A stretch of 41,319 nt of DNA from JAZDLX01 sp964538455. Its GTDB lineage: Bacteria; Electryoneota; Electryoneia; Electryoneales; Electryoneaceae. The translations under genes and the position numbers were made by a program. The stretch is taken from contig CAZIDZ010000027.1 of assembly GCA_964538455.1 (NCBI GenBank), forward strand, positions 1-41,319, written 5' to 3'. The notes beneath the pieces are model-generated. The model did no database searches, had not been told where the DNA came from, and was given only the letters and a program-made list of their open reading frames with translations. Position 1 is the stretch's first letter, and each line of letters starts with the position of its first letter. Of the stretch, positions 7,713 through 16,682 are shown in pieces.

Positions 7713-9002
7713 TCAATCGTCATCCTTAACAGCGAGTTCCTCGGCGTCCGGGGGCGGCTGCACACGGACCGAGACGACGCGGTTGCCTTCCACTTTCTGC
7801 ACCTTGAACGACCAACTGTTGTAGGTGAAAACCTGGCCCGGCGTCGGCACGCTCCCGGCCAGCGAGAAGATAAACCCGCCCAGCGAATCATAGTCCACAT
7901 TCGTCGGGACTACATCCTCACCGACCTCCTCGTTGAAATCCGATACTTCGATCTTGGCCATCACCAGGATATCGCCGTTTTCCAGGCGTTGGAAAACCTG
8001 CTCTTCCGTGTCAAACTCGTCGTGAATCTCGCCGACGATCTCTTCGATCACATCCTCCATGGTCACCAGCCCCTCGGTGCCGCCGTACTCATCGACCACG
8101 ATGGCCATGTGGATCTTGTGCCGTTGAAAATCCTTCAGCAAGCTGCTGATCCGCTTCGACTCGGGAACGAAGAACGCCTCCCGCATGATCGAGCGCACTA
8201 CAGGCCCATTCCCGTTTGTATCGATCCCGATCAGGTCCTTCGCGTAGAGCACGCCGATGATGTGGTCCACATCGCCGTCGTACACCGGAATCCGGCTGTG
8301 CCCCCGCTCGCGGACAAGGGCCGACGCCTCCGCCGTCGAGGCGTCTCCGCTGATCGCCGCCATGTCAATCCGCGGCACCATGATCTCGCTGACCTCAGTC
8401 TCTCCGAATTCGAAGATGGAGTGGATCATCTCCCGCTCGTCCTCTTCGAGCACACCATGTTCCTCGGAAACCTCCGCCAGCGTCCTCAGCTCCTCCTCGT
8501 TGAAAAGGACTTTTTTCGCAGGCACGCCAAGCACCCGGGAGGCGCCCTCGACGAAGGCGTCGAGCAGCCAGGTGATCGGCCAGAAGATCCACCAGAAGAG
8601 GCGCACGAGACCGAAAAAGTTCAGCACCCACCCCTCATTGTGGCGCAGCGCGAACACCTTGGGGCTGATTTCCACAAGCACGATGAGGACAAAGGTGACG
8701 CTCGCGATCTGCAGGATCAGCGCAAGGATCGGGTTGAAATTCGCGGCGGTCGCCAGGCGATGGACGGCGATTGCGGCGAGACTGGCGGCGCCCGTGTTCA
8801 CCAGGGTGTTTCCAATCAGAATCGTGATCAGCAGTTCACGCGGGCGATCAATCAGCTTCACAACATTGCGCGCCGCGGCGTCCGCCCTGCGGCGGAGCTG
8901 GCGAACCTGCGCCTTGGTGAGCGAAAAGAAAGCGGTTTCACTTCCGGAAAAAAACGCGGACAGAACCAGAAGTCCTACAAAGACCAGGACTTCCGTTGTC
9001 AT
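7713..9002 (-). CDS. CorC/HlyC (CNNM/DUF21) family membrane protein with CBS pair
   Basis: About 429 residues. The N-terminal DUF21/CNNM domain has membrane helices (LLVLSAFFSGSETAFFSLT at the start, then hydrophobic stretches to about residue 170), followed by two CBS domains (about 190-325: ISEIMVPRIDMAAIS-like start, MAIVVDEYGGTEGLVTMED) and a CorC_HlyC domain at the end (SLGGFIFSLAGSVPTPGQ). Members are implicated in Mg2+/Co2+ homeostasis; the haemolysin name is historical. It lies 21 nt after ybeY (6 nt if the upstream GTG is used), the usual neighbour, as the last gene of the phoH-pgpH-ybeY run. ATG 9002 gives the typical N-terminus; GTG 9017 is an alternative. Confidence 0.9.
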   Translation of the reverse strand: MTTEVLVFVGLLVLSAFFSGSETAFFSLTKAQVRQLRRRADAAARNVVKLIDRPRELLITILIGNTLVNTGAASLAAIAVHRLATAANFNPILALILQIASVTFVLIVLVEISPKVFALRHNEGWVLNFFGLVRLFWWIFWPITWLLDAFVEGASRVLGVPAKKVLFNEEELRTLAEVSEEHGVLEEDEREMIHSIFEFGETEVSEIMVPRIDMAAISGDASTAEASALVRERGHSRIPVYDGDVDHIIGVLYAKDLIGIDTNGNGPVVRSIMREAFFVPESKRISSLLKDFQRHKIHMAIVVDEYGGTEGLVTMEDVIEEIVGEIHDEFDTEEQVFQRLENGDILVMAKIEVSDFNEEVGEDVVPTNVDYDSLGGFIFSLAGSVPTPGQVFTYNSWSFKVQKVEGNRVVSVRVQPPPDAEELAVKDDD

Positions 9003-9023
9003 ACTGGATGGGTCCACCCTCTG

Positions 9024-9569
9024 CTATTGCCTCCCACCTTGGGGTCCGTGAAGCGTCCACAGGTACTTTCCTTCGGGTTTCGCCCTGGAAAGTCCTTCGT
9101 CCTCTCTGGCCGACATCCGACTCTTCTGATCGGCGTTTGAATCGTCCCAACCGGCGAGATGCAACATCCCGTGCAATGCCAGCCGGCTCGCCTCGTCGGT
9201 CACGGGCACCCCGTAGTCACGGGCCTGCTGTTCGGCCCTATCCAAACTAACGTATACTTCACCCGTCGGGAAAGTCTCGCCCGTCGATCCCTGCTCCGGG
9301 AAATCGCGCGTCCAATTGTGAGCGCCGGGGTCAATCCTCTCGCCCCGCAAATCAAAACTGATCACATCTGTGGGACCTTCGTGTCCAAGGTACTGTTTGT
9401 TCAACTTGGCCATCTCGGCGTCCTCTACCAGCACCAGATGGATCAGCCCACCACGCCCTTCCCGCAGCAGCTCCCCCTCGAGCCAGCGGGCGATGGTTCC
9501 CTGTCCCTCCAGCCTCCAGGCTGGGGAAGTGACGAACAGCAAAACTTTGGCCACGGGATTGCGGGTCAT
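9024..9569 (-). CDS. ybeY: Endoribonuclease YbeY (rRNA maturation factor)
   Basis: A 181-residue metallo-endoribonuclease for 16S rRNA 3'-end maturation and ribosome quality control. The metal motif is LHGMLHLAGWDD: two His ligands are present, but the third ligand, His in E. coli (HGTLHLLGYDH), is Asp. To my knowledge a similar HGxLHLxGxxD form occurs in Bacteroidota, so this is probably still active and hints at lineage. The central DVISFDL segment is also typical. ATG 9569 overlaps the pgpH stop by 4 nt, and phoH-pgpH-ybeY is a classic gene order. The C-terminus is longer than in E. coli YbeY (155 residues). Confidence 0.92.
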   Translation of the reverse strand: MTRNPVAKVLLFVTSPAWRLEGQGTIARWLEGELLREGRGGLIHLVLVEDAEMAKLNKQYLGHEGPTDVISFDLRGERIDPGAHNWTRDFPEQGSTGETFPTGEVYVSLDRAEQQARDYGVPVTDEASRLALHGMLHLAGWDDSNADQKSRMSAREDEGLSRAKPEGKYLWTLHGPQGGRQ

Positions 9570-11902
9570 CCGCTCGCTCCCTTGCGGGCGGCTTTCGACG
9601 TGCTGCGTGCCCTGCGCTTTTCCATTTCTTCGCGGTTCGGATACTGGATCCTGTGATGATGAATACCCTGGAGGATCGGTACAAAAGCCTCCATGACGCG
9701 TCGCAGGTCATGCAGGGTCAGCGGGCACTCATCCATTTCCTCGTCACTGTATTTCTGAATGATGACACCGCGCACGACCTCCAGAATCTTCTCCGGGCTC
9801 GGATCGTCCAGGCTTCGGGTTGCGGCCTCGGCGCTGTCGGCGAGCATCAGAATTCCCGTCTCCTTGCTCTGCGGTTTCGGTCCGGGATAGCGGAAGTCTG
9901 GCTCATTCACTTTGCCATCGGGCCGGATTTCCAGCGCCTTGTTGTAGAAATAGACCATCAGGCTGGTTCCGTGATGTTCGCGGATGAACGCCTTGATCGG
10001 GGCGGGAAGGTGATACTGTTCCGCGATTCGAACGCCGTGGGTCACATGGTCCGCGACCATCCGCGCCGATTCCTCGGGGTCCAGGCTGTCATGAATGTTT
10101 CCGCCGGAGAGCTGGTTCTCAACGAAATACTCCCGCCTCACCATCTTGCCGATGTCATGGTAGTAGGCTCCGGCGCGGACGAGCAGGCTGTTCGCGCGAA
10201 TCGCCTCGGCGGCCGCCTCCGCCAAATTCCCGACCATGATGCTGTGGTGGTACGTCCCCGGCGCTTCGAGCGAGAGGCGTTTGAGCAGGGGCCGGTTCAG
10301 GTCGGCGAGTTCGAGCAGTGTCAGGTCGCTGGTCACACGGAAGACCAGCTCGATGAGCAGCAGCATGCCGAGCGCGATGAGCGGGGTCGCGATACTGCTG
10401 ACCGTCGCATACATCAGATCGTTGAACACGGTCATGTCCAGCTGGTAGGTCAGCATCCGCCGGACGAAGATGACGATCACGTAGCCGGTCAGCATCAACA
10501 CGCTGGCCCGCATGATCTGGCTTCTCGTTCTTACGCGAAGCACCGCGTAGACCGAAAGCCCCGACGAAAGGAAAACCGCAAGCAGCACGAACAAGTCGTT
10601 GCCAGCCATCCCCGCGACGATCATCGCCAGCGCCGTGATCATCAGCAGCGCCAGCGGCGCGTCGAACACAATGGTCAGAATCACCGCCCCCAGCGCCCCG
10701 GGAAACAGGAACATGCTCAGGTTGTTCGGCAGGATCACCAGTCCCTGGAACATCACCAGCAGGATGGTCATCACCCAGACCAGCAGCAGCTTGTTCGGCT
10801 CGCGATAGACGTCTCGTCGGAAAAACGCGATCCAGAGTCCAAAGAAAAAGTAGATGGAACCCGCGATCAGGCTGCGCGCCACCCAGGGCATGATCAGGTT
10901 CCAGCCGCCCCCTTCGGACGCCAGCTCGGCGCGTTTCGCCTCCATGCTCCGCAGGATCTCGAGGTGGCGCTCTGTAATCCGCTCGTTGCTGTCGATAATC
11001 CGCTCATCCTTGAGCACGATGCCCTTGGCGATCGGAACCTTGGCGACCGCGGCGTTGCGGCGCAGCTCCGTCTCGGCATCATCGTAAAGGATGTTGGGCA
11101 CCAGGAACGAGACGAGCAGCTCGTACCCGACTTTGATCGAGGAATCCCCTGGCGCCACATTTCCCGCTACCGCGTCGGTCAGGCGTGTCAGCGCCTCCGA
11201 CCGCGCCTCCGCGAGGTCGTAGAGCCCCGCGAGGGGAACGCTCCGTTCCTCCCCTTCATCGACCACACGCGCCTGGCCATGGTCGCTGACAACGCTTTCC
11301 CGCGTGCGGTTGAGCACTCCACGGCCGTAGAGATCGCGCAAAATGGTTTCCAGCAGGCTGACGTCCAGCGGAGATCCGGAACGGGCCGTCAGACGGGCGT
11401 TTCGCAGCAAATAGCCCCAGGACTCCTCGTTGAGCCTCAGGTTGTAATCGTCCCTGGCCCGTGAAAGCGAGCGGCGGCGAAGGTCCGTCACCGCGGCGCG
11501 TTCCGCGCGCCGCTGCACGAACAGGGAATCGCTCACCATCCGCGCGAGACGAACGGTTCCTCGAAGGTTATCGATCTGTGTCTCGGGAATCGTGTCCATC
11601 CGTGAGAAAACCGGATCGATGGAACGCCGCGCTTCGTCACGCTCCGCGTTGAGCTCGGCGTCACTGCGAAGAATCTCGAAGGTAAACGGGGCGATGATCT
11701 CGTTCTTGGAGATCGAGCCCACCGTGTACTCGGTATACCGAAACACCCCCTGGTGGGGGAACAGCAGCACCGTCACGGCCGTGATTACGACCCAGAGCAG
11801 GAGCGGCAGAGTCGGGTAAAGTTTGAACCGGCGACGCCGTCCCTTGATCCCCAGACGTTCACTGCCCTTACCCTCTTGCCTCGCCTCCCCGTTCGCGTTC
11901 AT
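9566..11902 (-). CDS. pgpH: 7TM-HD family phosphohydrolase (PgpH/YqfF type)
   Basis: A 778-residue membrane protein. One membrane helix (about 30-48) is followed by an extracytoplasmic 7TMR-HDED domain (about 50-330), a seven-helix membrane block (about 345-540) and a cytoplasmic HD domain (about 560-720) with the HD dyad in GAYYHDIGKMV plus conserved downstream His in DHVTHGVRIAE and IREHHGTS. Listeria PgpH hydrolyses cyclic di-AMP; c-di-AMP breakdown is the best inference, though I see no cyclase in the window. The start lies inside phoH (35-nt overlap), and the ribosome binding site is weak, so translation probably depends on phoH. The HD region matches the family throughout. Confidence 0.9.
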   Translation of the reverse strand: MNANGEARQEGKGSERLGIKGRRRRFKLYPTLPLLLWVVITAVTVLLFPHQGVFRYTEYTVGSISKNEIIAPFTFEILRSDAELNAERDEARRSIDPVFSRMDTIPETQIDNLRGTVRLARMVSDSLFVQRRAERAAVTDLRRRSLSRARDDYNLRLNEESWGYLLRNARLTARSGSPLDVSLLETILRDLYGRGVLNRTRESVVSDHGQARVVDEGEERSVPLAGLYDLAEARSEALTRLTDAVAGNVAPGDSSIKVGYELLVSFLVPNILYDDAETELRRNAAVAKVPIAKGIVLKDERIIDSNERITERHLEILRSMEAKRAELASEGGGWNLIMPWVARSLIAGSIYFFFGLWIAFFRRDVYREPNKLLLVWVMTILLVMFQGLVILPNNLSMFLFPGALGAVILTIVFDAPLALLMITALAMIVAGMAGNDLFVLLAVFLSSGLSVYAVLRVRTRSQIMRASVLMLTGYVIVIFVRRMLTYQLDMTVFNDLMYATVSSIATPLIALGMLLLIELVFRVTSDLTLLELADLNRPLLKRLSLEAPGTYHHSIMVGNLAEAAAEAIRANSLLVRAGAYYHDIGKMVRREYFVENQLSGGNIHDSLDPEESARMVADHVTHGVRIAEQYHLPAPIKAFIREHHGTSLMVYFYNKALEIRPDGKVNEPDFRYPGPKPQSKETGILMLADSAEAATRSLDDPSPEKILEVVRGVIIQKYSDEEMDECPLTLHDLRRVMEAFVPILQGIHHHRIQYPNREEMEKRRARSTSKAARKGASG

Positions 11903-12833
11903 AGGCCGCTACAATCTCCTTCACAAGCTGGTGCCGGACAACATCCGTAGCATCCAGCGTGACAAATCGTATTCCGCGAATTCCCTGTAAGATAACCATC
12001 GCTTCGGACAGCCCGCTTGCAGAGGGGTCCTGCAGGTCAATCTGGGTGAGGTCCCCGGTGACAATCGCCCGTGACCGCGCACCAAGGCGGGTGAGAAACA
12101 TTTTAAGCTGCCCGCCCGTGGTGTTCTGAGCCTCGTCAAGGATCACGAAGGCGTTGTTCAGCGTGCGCCCCCGCATGTATGCCAGGGGTGCGATTTCAAT
12201 CCGGTCCTGCTCCAGCAACCGGCGAAGTTTCTCAGGAGTCAACATGTCCATCAAGGCGTCGTAGAGCGGACGAAAATAGGGCTCCACCTTTTCCTTGAGA
12301 TCCCCCGGAAGGAAGCCCAGGCTCTCCCCTGCCTCCACCGCCGGGCGGACGAGGATGATCCTGTCCACCTCATCGCTGACCAGGGCCCGCACCGCCACTG
12401 CCACCGCAAGGTACGTTTTGCCCGTGCCCGCAGGCCCAACGCAGAAAACCAGATCCGCCTCCCGGGCGGCGCGAACATACTCTTCCTGGTTCCTACTGCG
12501 GGTGCGAAGGGTCAACCCGCTTCGCTCGTAGACGATCATCCCTTCGCCGTTGCCGGAATTGCCTTTGGGCGCCGGCGCCGTGAATCCAGCAAGGTTCAGG
12601 GCCGCTTCGATCAGCGCCTCTTCGATCACACCTTTCGCGGCCATTCCCGAGAGGTCGCGGAAAAGCCGCTCCAGGGGCTCTTTCTCCTCCGGAGGGCCGT
12701 CAATGTGAATCTCTCCGCCGCGCACGACCAGCTTCGAACGTACCGACTGCGTCACCCGTCGCAGGTTTCTGTCCTGGGGGCCGACCAGGTTGGGCACCAA
12801 GCCGGGATTGATGGATATCGAATACTCCGCCAT
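11868..12833 (-). CDS. phoH: PhoH-like ATPase
   Basis: A 321-residue PhoH/PhoL-type P-loop ATPase, probably RNA-associated. N-terminal region at about 1-105 (contains VVRGGEIHIDGPPEE), then the ATPase core with Walker A VGPAGTGKTYL, Walker B FVILDEAQN and a GDLTQIDL motif. It is the usual partner of ybeY. ATG 12833 is chosen because the conserved region begins with MAEYSIS and GGAG lies 4 nt upstream; the frame stays open to 12914 but that extension is not family-like. The 3' end overlaps pgpH by 35 nt. The 149-nt gap upstream separates it from the LysM gene, with which it may still share a transcript from the promoter at 14592-14620. Confidence 0.92.
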   Translation of the reverse strand: MAEYSISINPGLVPNLVGPQDRNLRRVTQSVRSKLVVRGGEIHIDGPPEEKEPLERLFRDLSGMAAKGVIEEALIEAALNLAGFTAPAPKGNSGNGEGMIVYERSGLTLRTRSRNQEEYVRAAREADLVFCVGPAGTGKTYLAVAVAVRALVSDEVDRIILVRPAVEAGESLGFLPGDLKEKVEPYFRPLYDALMDMLTPEKLRRLLEQDRIEIAPLAYMRGRTLNNAFVILDEAQNTTGGQLKMFLTRLGARSRAIVTGDLTQIDLQDPSASGLSEAMVILQGIRGIRFVTLDATDVVRHQLVKEIVAAYERERGGEARG

Positions 12834-12982
12834 GAAACTCCACAAGATCGGAAATGCGGCGGGTACATCTCTCCGCCAGGGAAGACGCCCAGCCGCAATC
12901 CGTTCATTCCACAAGAAGGCCGGCGCCGCAACTCCCCGTTCCGGCGTCGGCCCTGGCAGTCATTCCGCCCGCTCCTTCTCCG

Positions 12983-13924
12983 TTAACGGCCGGGCACCGT
13001 CAGAATCATCTCCGGATAGATCACCGTCGGATCGGTAATCAAGCCCTTGTTGGCTTGGTACAACTTCTGCCACTGGAACGGGTCGTTGTACAATTCTTCC
13101 GCAAGGCTCGACAGATTCTGCCCTTTGCGGACGAGGATCTGGTTCGCTTCAAGCTCCTTCGGAATATAAAACACCTGCCTCGGATAGATCAGGTCCGGAT
13201 TCTTGATCTGGTCACGATTGACCGAATAGATCCGCATCCACTTCATGCCGTCGCCGTAATGCCGCTTCATCGCGGCGATTTTCCACAGGTAATCGCCGCG
13301 AACCACAGTGTACATCACTCCCTTTTTGCTTGGCACGCCCCCGAGCATCTCGCGAGATTTCGGCGTGGAGGTCACCTTGGGAGCCATGCCGGGTGGGACA
13401 CTGGGCGCGGGTCCCTTCGCCACCATCGGTTTCTGCGCGACGACGCGGCCGCTCTTCAGGTTGTCAACCCGCGTGTAAAGCCGGTCAATAATTGTCTTAT
13501 AGCGGCTGAGCACCGCGGCGCGGTTTTCGGAAACCTTGTCGATCCGTTTCTTAACATCGTCCAGCGCCGTCTGATTTTTCTTCACTTCCTCGGGGGCCAT
13601 CGCCTCGTAGCGGTCCAGCTCCGTCCCGATCGCGTCCAACTCGTCCGCGAAATCACGCAGTTCCGCAGGCTCGATCCCAAGATCTTTGTAGATCTTCTGC
13701 CAGGTTTGGCCGATCTGGACGTCCAGACTGTCCAGCGTTTTCTGCAGGTCGCCGCTCTCGGCGTTAAGTTCGTCGAACCGTTGGTTTGCTATCTGTTCCT
13801 GCTGCTTGTACTGCTCGAGCTGAGTCTGGTACTGCTGGTAGCTCACCTGGTCCTGCGCCATCGCGAGCGAAGGAACCAGAAGCATCACCGCCAAGAGCAC
13901 AAGAAAGAAGCGATTGAGGTTCAT
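12983..13924 (-). CDS. Secreted coiled-coil protein with two LysM domains
   Basis: 313 residues. A signal peptide (about 1-23, ending ...LAMAQ) is followed by a long Gln/Glu-rich helical coiled coil (about 25-150) and then two LysM-like peptidoglycan-binding repeats: one at about 203-255 (VVRGDYLWKIAAMKRHYG) and one at about 262-312 (RKGQNLSSLAEELYNDP). It probably tethers or spaces the cell wall in the periplasm. Its ATG overlaps the stop of the upstream lipoprotein gene by 4 nt, so the two coiled-coil envelope proteins are made together and may form a complex (inference). The exact role is not known. Confidence 0.85.
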   Translation of the reverse strand: MNLNRFFLVLLAVMLLVPSLAMAQDQVSYQQYQTQLEQYKQQEQIANQRFDELNAESGDLQKTLDSLDVQIGQTWQKIYKDLGIEPAELRDFADELDAIGTELDRYEAMAPEEVKKNQTALDDVKKRIDKVSENRAAVLSRYKTIIDRLYTRVDNLKSGRVVAQKPMVAKGPAPSVPPGMAPKVTSTPKSREMLGGVPSKKGVMYTVVRGDYLWKIAAMKRHYGDGMKWMRIYSVNRDQIKNPDLIYPRQVFYIPKELEANQILVRKGQNLSSLAEELYNDPFQWQKLYQANKGLITDPTVIYPEMILTVPGR

Positions 13925-14463
13925 CGTCCCCTCCCCCAGGAAGACGCGTACCCGAAGATGTCTTCAGGCTCTTCCTTTTGCTCTTCCTGCTCCGGTTGCT
14001 CCAGTTCTCCGGGCTCCTGCTGTTCGAGTTCCGGGGTTTCCTCCTGGGGAGCGACGGTCGACGTGTCCGGCTGAGCGCCCTCCGCGGGCGTTTCAATCTG
14101 CTCCGCGGCGGGCTCCTTCATTTTCGCCGGCTCCTCGGTCTCCGCCGGGGCGGCCATTTGCTCCCCCGCTTCCAACGGCGGAAGCTTGACGCCCTGCTCG
14201 GTCAAACGCTGGCGGACCGCCATGCGTTCCGCCTTGACCTGCTGCAGCTCGGCAGTACGATCGGCGACCTGTTTCGCAAGATCCGCCCTGCTCGTCTCGA
14301 GCTCCTGCATCTTCTGTTGCGCTGCCAGGGCGGCCTGCTTTTGCGTATCGAGAGTCTGCAAATCCTCCTGAGTCGCGTACTTCGCACAACCGGTGGCGAA
14401 CAGCCCCACCAGGAGAATTGCGGTCACCCCCGCACCGGCTCGGATCACGCGGTGACGGTTCAT
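13921..14463 (-). CDS. Putative coiled-coil lipoprotein with acidic Pro/Glu-rich tail
   Basis: 180 residues. Signal segment and lipobox (VGLFATGC, Cys at about 26), then a helical coiled coil at about 30-85 (LQTLDTQKQAALAAQQKMQ) and a low-complexity Glu/Pro/Ala tail. The layout resembles Lpp-like or alanine-zipper spacer lipoproteins with a disordered acidic tail, but no named family is evident. It is the first gene after the promoter at 14592-14620 and is coupled (4-nt overlap) to the LysM gene, which fits a shared job in linking the outer membrane to peptidoglycan (inference). Confidence 0.75.
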   Translation of the reverse strand: MNRHRVIRAGAGVTAILLVGLFATGCAKYATQEDLQTLDTQKQAALAAQQKMQELETSRADLAKQVADRTAELQQVKAERMAVRQRLTEQGVKLPPLEAGEQMAAPAETEEPAKMKEPAAEQIETPAEGAQPDTSTVAPQEETPELEQQEPGELEQPEQEEQKEEPEDIFGYASSWGRGR

Positions 14464-14591
14464 TTACATCCTCATTCTTGGGGGCGCACGAATGCGCCGT
14501 TTCGTCCCGCGTTGCCAGGGAAGGCGGGAAAACCACCTATCCCCTTGTTTCTGGAAAAGCTTCCCGGGACGGATACCCAGATACTGCGTGA

Positions 14592-14620
14592 AAAATATCA
14601 AGAAGGTGGTATGGAGTCAA
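14592..14620 (-). promoter_or_regulatory. Sigma-70-like promoter for the lipoprotein-LysM(-phoH) operon
   Basis: On the minus strand TTGACT (14620-14615) and TATTTT (14597-14592) are separated by exactly 17 nt. The predicted start is near 14585, giving a leader of about 120 nt to the ATG at 14463. This is one of the better sigma-70 matches in the window. Confidence 0.55.
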
Positions 14621-14669
14621 CCCAAAAACCTCTTTTTCAACACGTTGGAGTTGCACCGCCGACGAACGG

Positions 14670-16448
14670 TTATCTACGGCTCTGAAGACCCAATTCCGCC
14701 CATTGACGCTCATCTACATCGCCCGGTGCGCCTTCGAAAAGCGACATCGCTTGAGTTGTTTTCGGAAAAGCGATCACATCGCGAATCGATCCTTCTCCCG
14801 TGAGCAACATCACCATCCTATCGAATCCAAACGCAATACCTCCGTGTGGTGGAGCTCCATACTGCAATGCTTCTAGCAGAAAATTGAATTTTTCCCTTGC
14901 TTCCGCCTCATTTATGCCCACCAAAGCGAATAGATCGGACTGCATCCCACGATCGTGGATACGAATGCTTCCTCCAGCGATCTCTTCGCCGTTCCAAACC
15001 AAATCGTAGGCCTGGCTGCGAATCTTTTCCGGCGCTGAATCGTGAAATTCTTCCCACGATGTCTTCTCCGGTGCAGTGAACGGGTGATGCAGCGCCGCCC
15101 AGCGGTTCGCGTCCTCGTCGAACTCGAGTAGCGGGAAGTCGGTCACCCACAACAGATCATGCCGATCCTTGTCGATCCAGCCAAACAAATGTGCGAGTTC
15201 CAACCGGAGCATACCCATAACTTCATATAAACGTTGACCTTCACCTACCGCAACGAGGGCGAGATCGGCTGCGGAATCCATTTCAAGCTGCTTCGCGATC
15301 CGATCCAGCTTCTCCCCGGTAATGAATTTCCCCAACGGACCCGACCAGGTGCCGTCCTCCCCCTTGCGCAGCGGCATCAACCCCCCGAGACCGCGTTCCT
15401 TGACGTACGCTTCCCATTCGGAAATCTGTTTCCTGCTCGCCGTCCCCCGCCCGGGAACGCGAATCGCCAGGACCTTGCCCCCCTGCTCCACGGTTCGATC
15501 GACTACGCCAAAACCGTTCCCGGCTACAAGTTCAGTAATATCTGCCAGTTCACTTCCAAAACGGGCGTCCGGTTTGTCGGTGCCGAAACGCCTGATCGCC
15601 TCATCGTAGGTGATTGTCGGCACCGTCTTGGGGAATTTCGCGCCGCCCAGCTCTTCCGCAAATTCATCGAACAGGGCGCGCATGATCTCTTCGGCCGTGG
15701 CCATCACATCCTGCCGCTCCGCAAACGCCATTTCCAGGTCGATCTGGGTGAATTCCGGTTGGCGGTTGGCGCGAAAATCCTCGTCGCGGAAGCAGCGCAC
15801 AATTTGGAAGTAGCGGTCAAACCCGCTGATCATCAGAATCTGCTTGTAGGTCTGCGGCGATTGCGGCAGCGCATACCATTTCCCCTGATGAAGACGGCTG
15901 GGAACGATGAAGTCGCGCGCCCCCTCCGGGGTCGACCGGGTGAGAAACGGCGTCTCGATCTCGAGGAAGTTCTCATCGGTCAGGGTTTTTCGAACGAGTT
16001 GCAGCAGGCGGTGACGTGTCGTGAGGTTCCGCTGCATCTTCGCGCGCCGCAAATCGAGGAAACGCCAGCGAAGCCGGTGTTCCTCGCTCGGCTCGAACTC
16101 GTCCTCGGGAAGCAGCGGCGGCGTTTCGCATGCGGCGAGTACGGTCAATTCCTCGGCGGCGACCTCCACCTCGCCCGTCGCCATATCCCGGTTGATCATA
16201 TCGTCGGGACGCTTGCGGACCGCGCCTGTTATTGTCGCCACCCACTCCATGCGCAGCTCTTTTGCGCGGCCTGCCAGATCCGCGTCGGCCGCCGGGTCGA
16301 ACACGACCTGGGTCTTGCCGTAACGGTCGCGCAGAGTAACGAAGATCAGTCCGCCTAGGTCGCGCACACGCGCAACCCAGCCGGCCAATGTGACGTTCTG
16401 CCCAGCGTGCTCGCCGCGCAGTTCTCCGCAAGTGTGCGTCCGGTACAC
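14670..16448 (-). CDS. aspS: Aspartyl-tRNA synthetase (bacterial type)
   Basis: A 592-residue class IIb synthetase charging tRNA-Asp. Anticodon-binding OB fold at about 1-105 (HAGQNVTLAGWVARVRDLGG), class II motif 1 (FLEIETPFLTRSTPEGARDF), motif 2 (FRDEDFRANRQPEFTQID), the bacterial GAD insertion (about 290-420) and motif 3 (GIAFGFDRMVMLLTG). Length is that of bacterial AspRS (about 590). The start is GTG 16448 with GGAGG 4 nt upstream. Whether it also makes Asp-tRNA-Asn cannot be decided from the sequence alone. It appears monocistronic. Confidence 0.97.
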   Translation of the reverse strand: MYRTHTCGELRGEHAGQNVTLAGWVARVRDLGGLIFVTLRDRYGKTQVVFDPAADADLAGRAKELRMEWVATITGAVRKRPDDMINRDMATGEVEVAAEELTVLAACETPPLLPEDEFEPSEEHRLRWRFLDLRRAKMQRNLTTRHRLLQLVRKTLTDENFLEIETPFLTRSTPEGARDFIVPSRLHQGKWYALPQSPQTYKQILMISGFDRYFQIVRCFRDEDFRANRQPEFTQIDLEMAFAERQDVMATAEEIMRALFDEFAEELGGAKFPKTVPTITYDEAIRRFGTDKPDARFGSELADITELVAGNGFGVVDRTVEQGGKVLAIRVPGRGTASRKQISEWEAYVKERGLGGLMPLRKGEDGTWSGPLGKFITGEKLDRIAKQLEMDSAADLALVAVGEGQRLYEVMGMLRLELAHLFGWIDKDRHDLLWVTDFPLLEFDEDANRWAALHHPFTAPEKTSWEEFHDSAPEKIRSQAYDLVWNGEEIAGGSIRIHDRGMQSDLFALVGINEAEAREKFNFLLEALQYGAPPHGGIAFGFDRMVMLLTGEGSIRDVIAFPKTTQAMSLFEGAPGDVDERQWAELGLQSRR

Positions 16449-16637
16449 GCCGCCTCCTTCGCTTCCATGCAGGTTAACGAAAATGTCCAGACAGGAAGGG
16501 GAATCTACGGCGTCAGGCGTGGCGTGTCGAGGGTTCTCGCTTCATTCGCACCCGAAGAGCCGGATATTCCACTAATGATCGTTCGTGCGATCGTAGAGTC
16601 CCCGTTTGCAGCAAAACGCTTTTTAGAGATTGCCGCG
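16449..16637. other. Intergenic, aspS upstream region
   Basis: Together with the repeats to 16777 this forms a 346-nt gap between aspS and the TonB-like gene. It should carry the aspS promoter, but I see no strong -35/-10 pair. Open frames crossing it are translations of repeats and have no coding character. Confidence 0.35.
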
Positions 16638-16671
16638 CCGTCCCGAAACGTCGGGACGGCTGGCGATGACA
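16638..16671. repeat. REP-like hairpin ending in ATGACA (copy 3)
   Basis: Perfect 9-bp inverted repeat CCGTCCCGA (16638-16646) / TCGGGACGG (16651-16659) with an AACG loop, followed by ATGACA at 16666-16671. Same arrangement as the hairpins at 30-55 and 173-196. Located past the end of the TonB/Exb operon, where it could also act as a weak transcript-stabilising stem. Confidence 0.5.
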
Positions 16672-16682
16672 AGATATTTGAA

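Noticed and set aside
9653..11464. A long plus-strand open frame (603 codons) opposite pgpH
   Set aside because: Shadow of pgpH with low-complexity His/Gln/Arg content, and no ribosome binding site.
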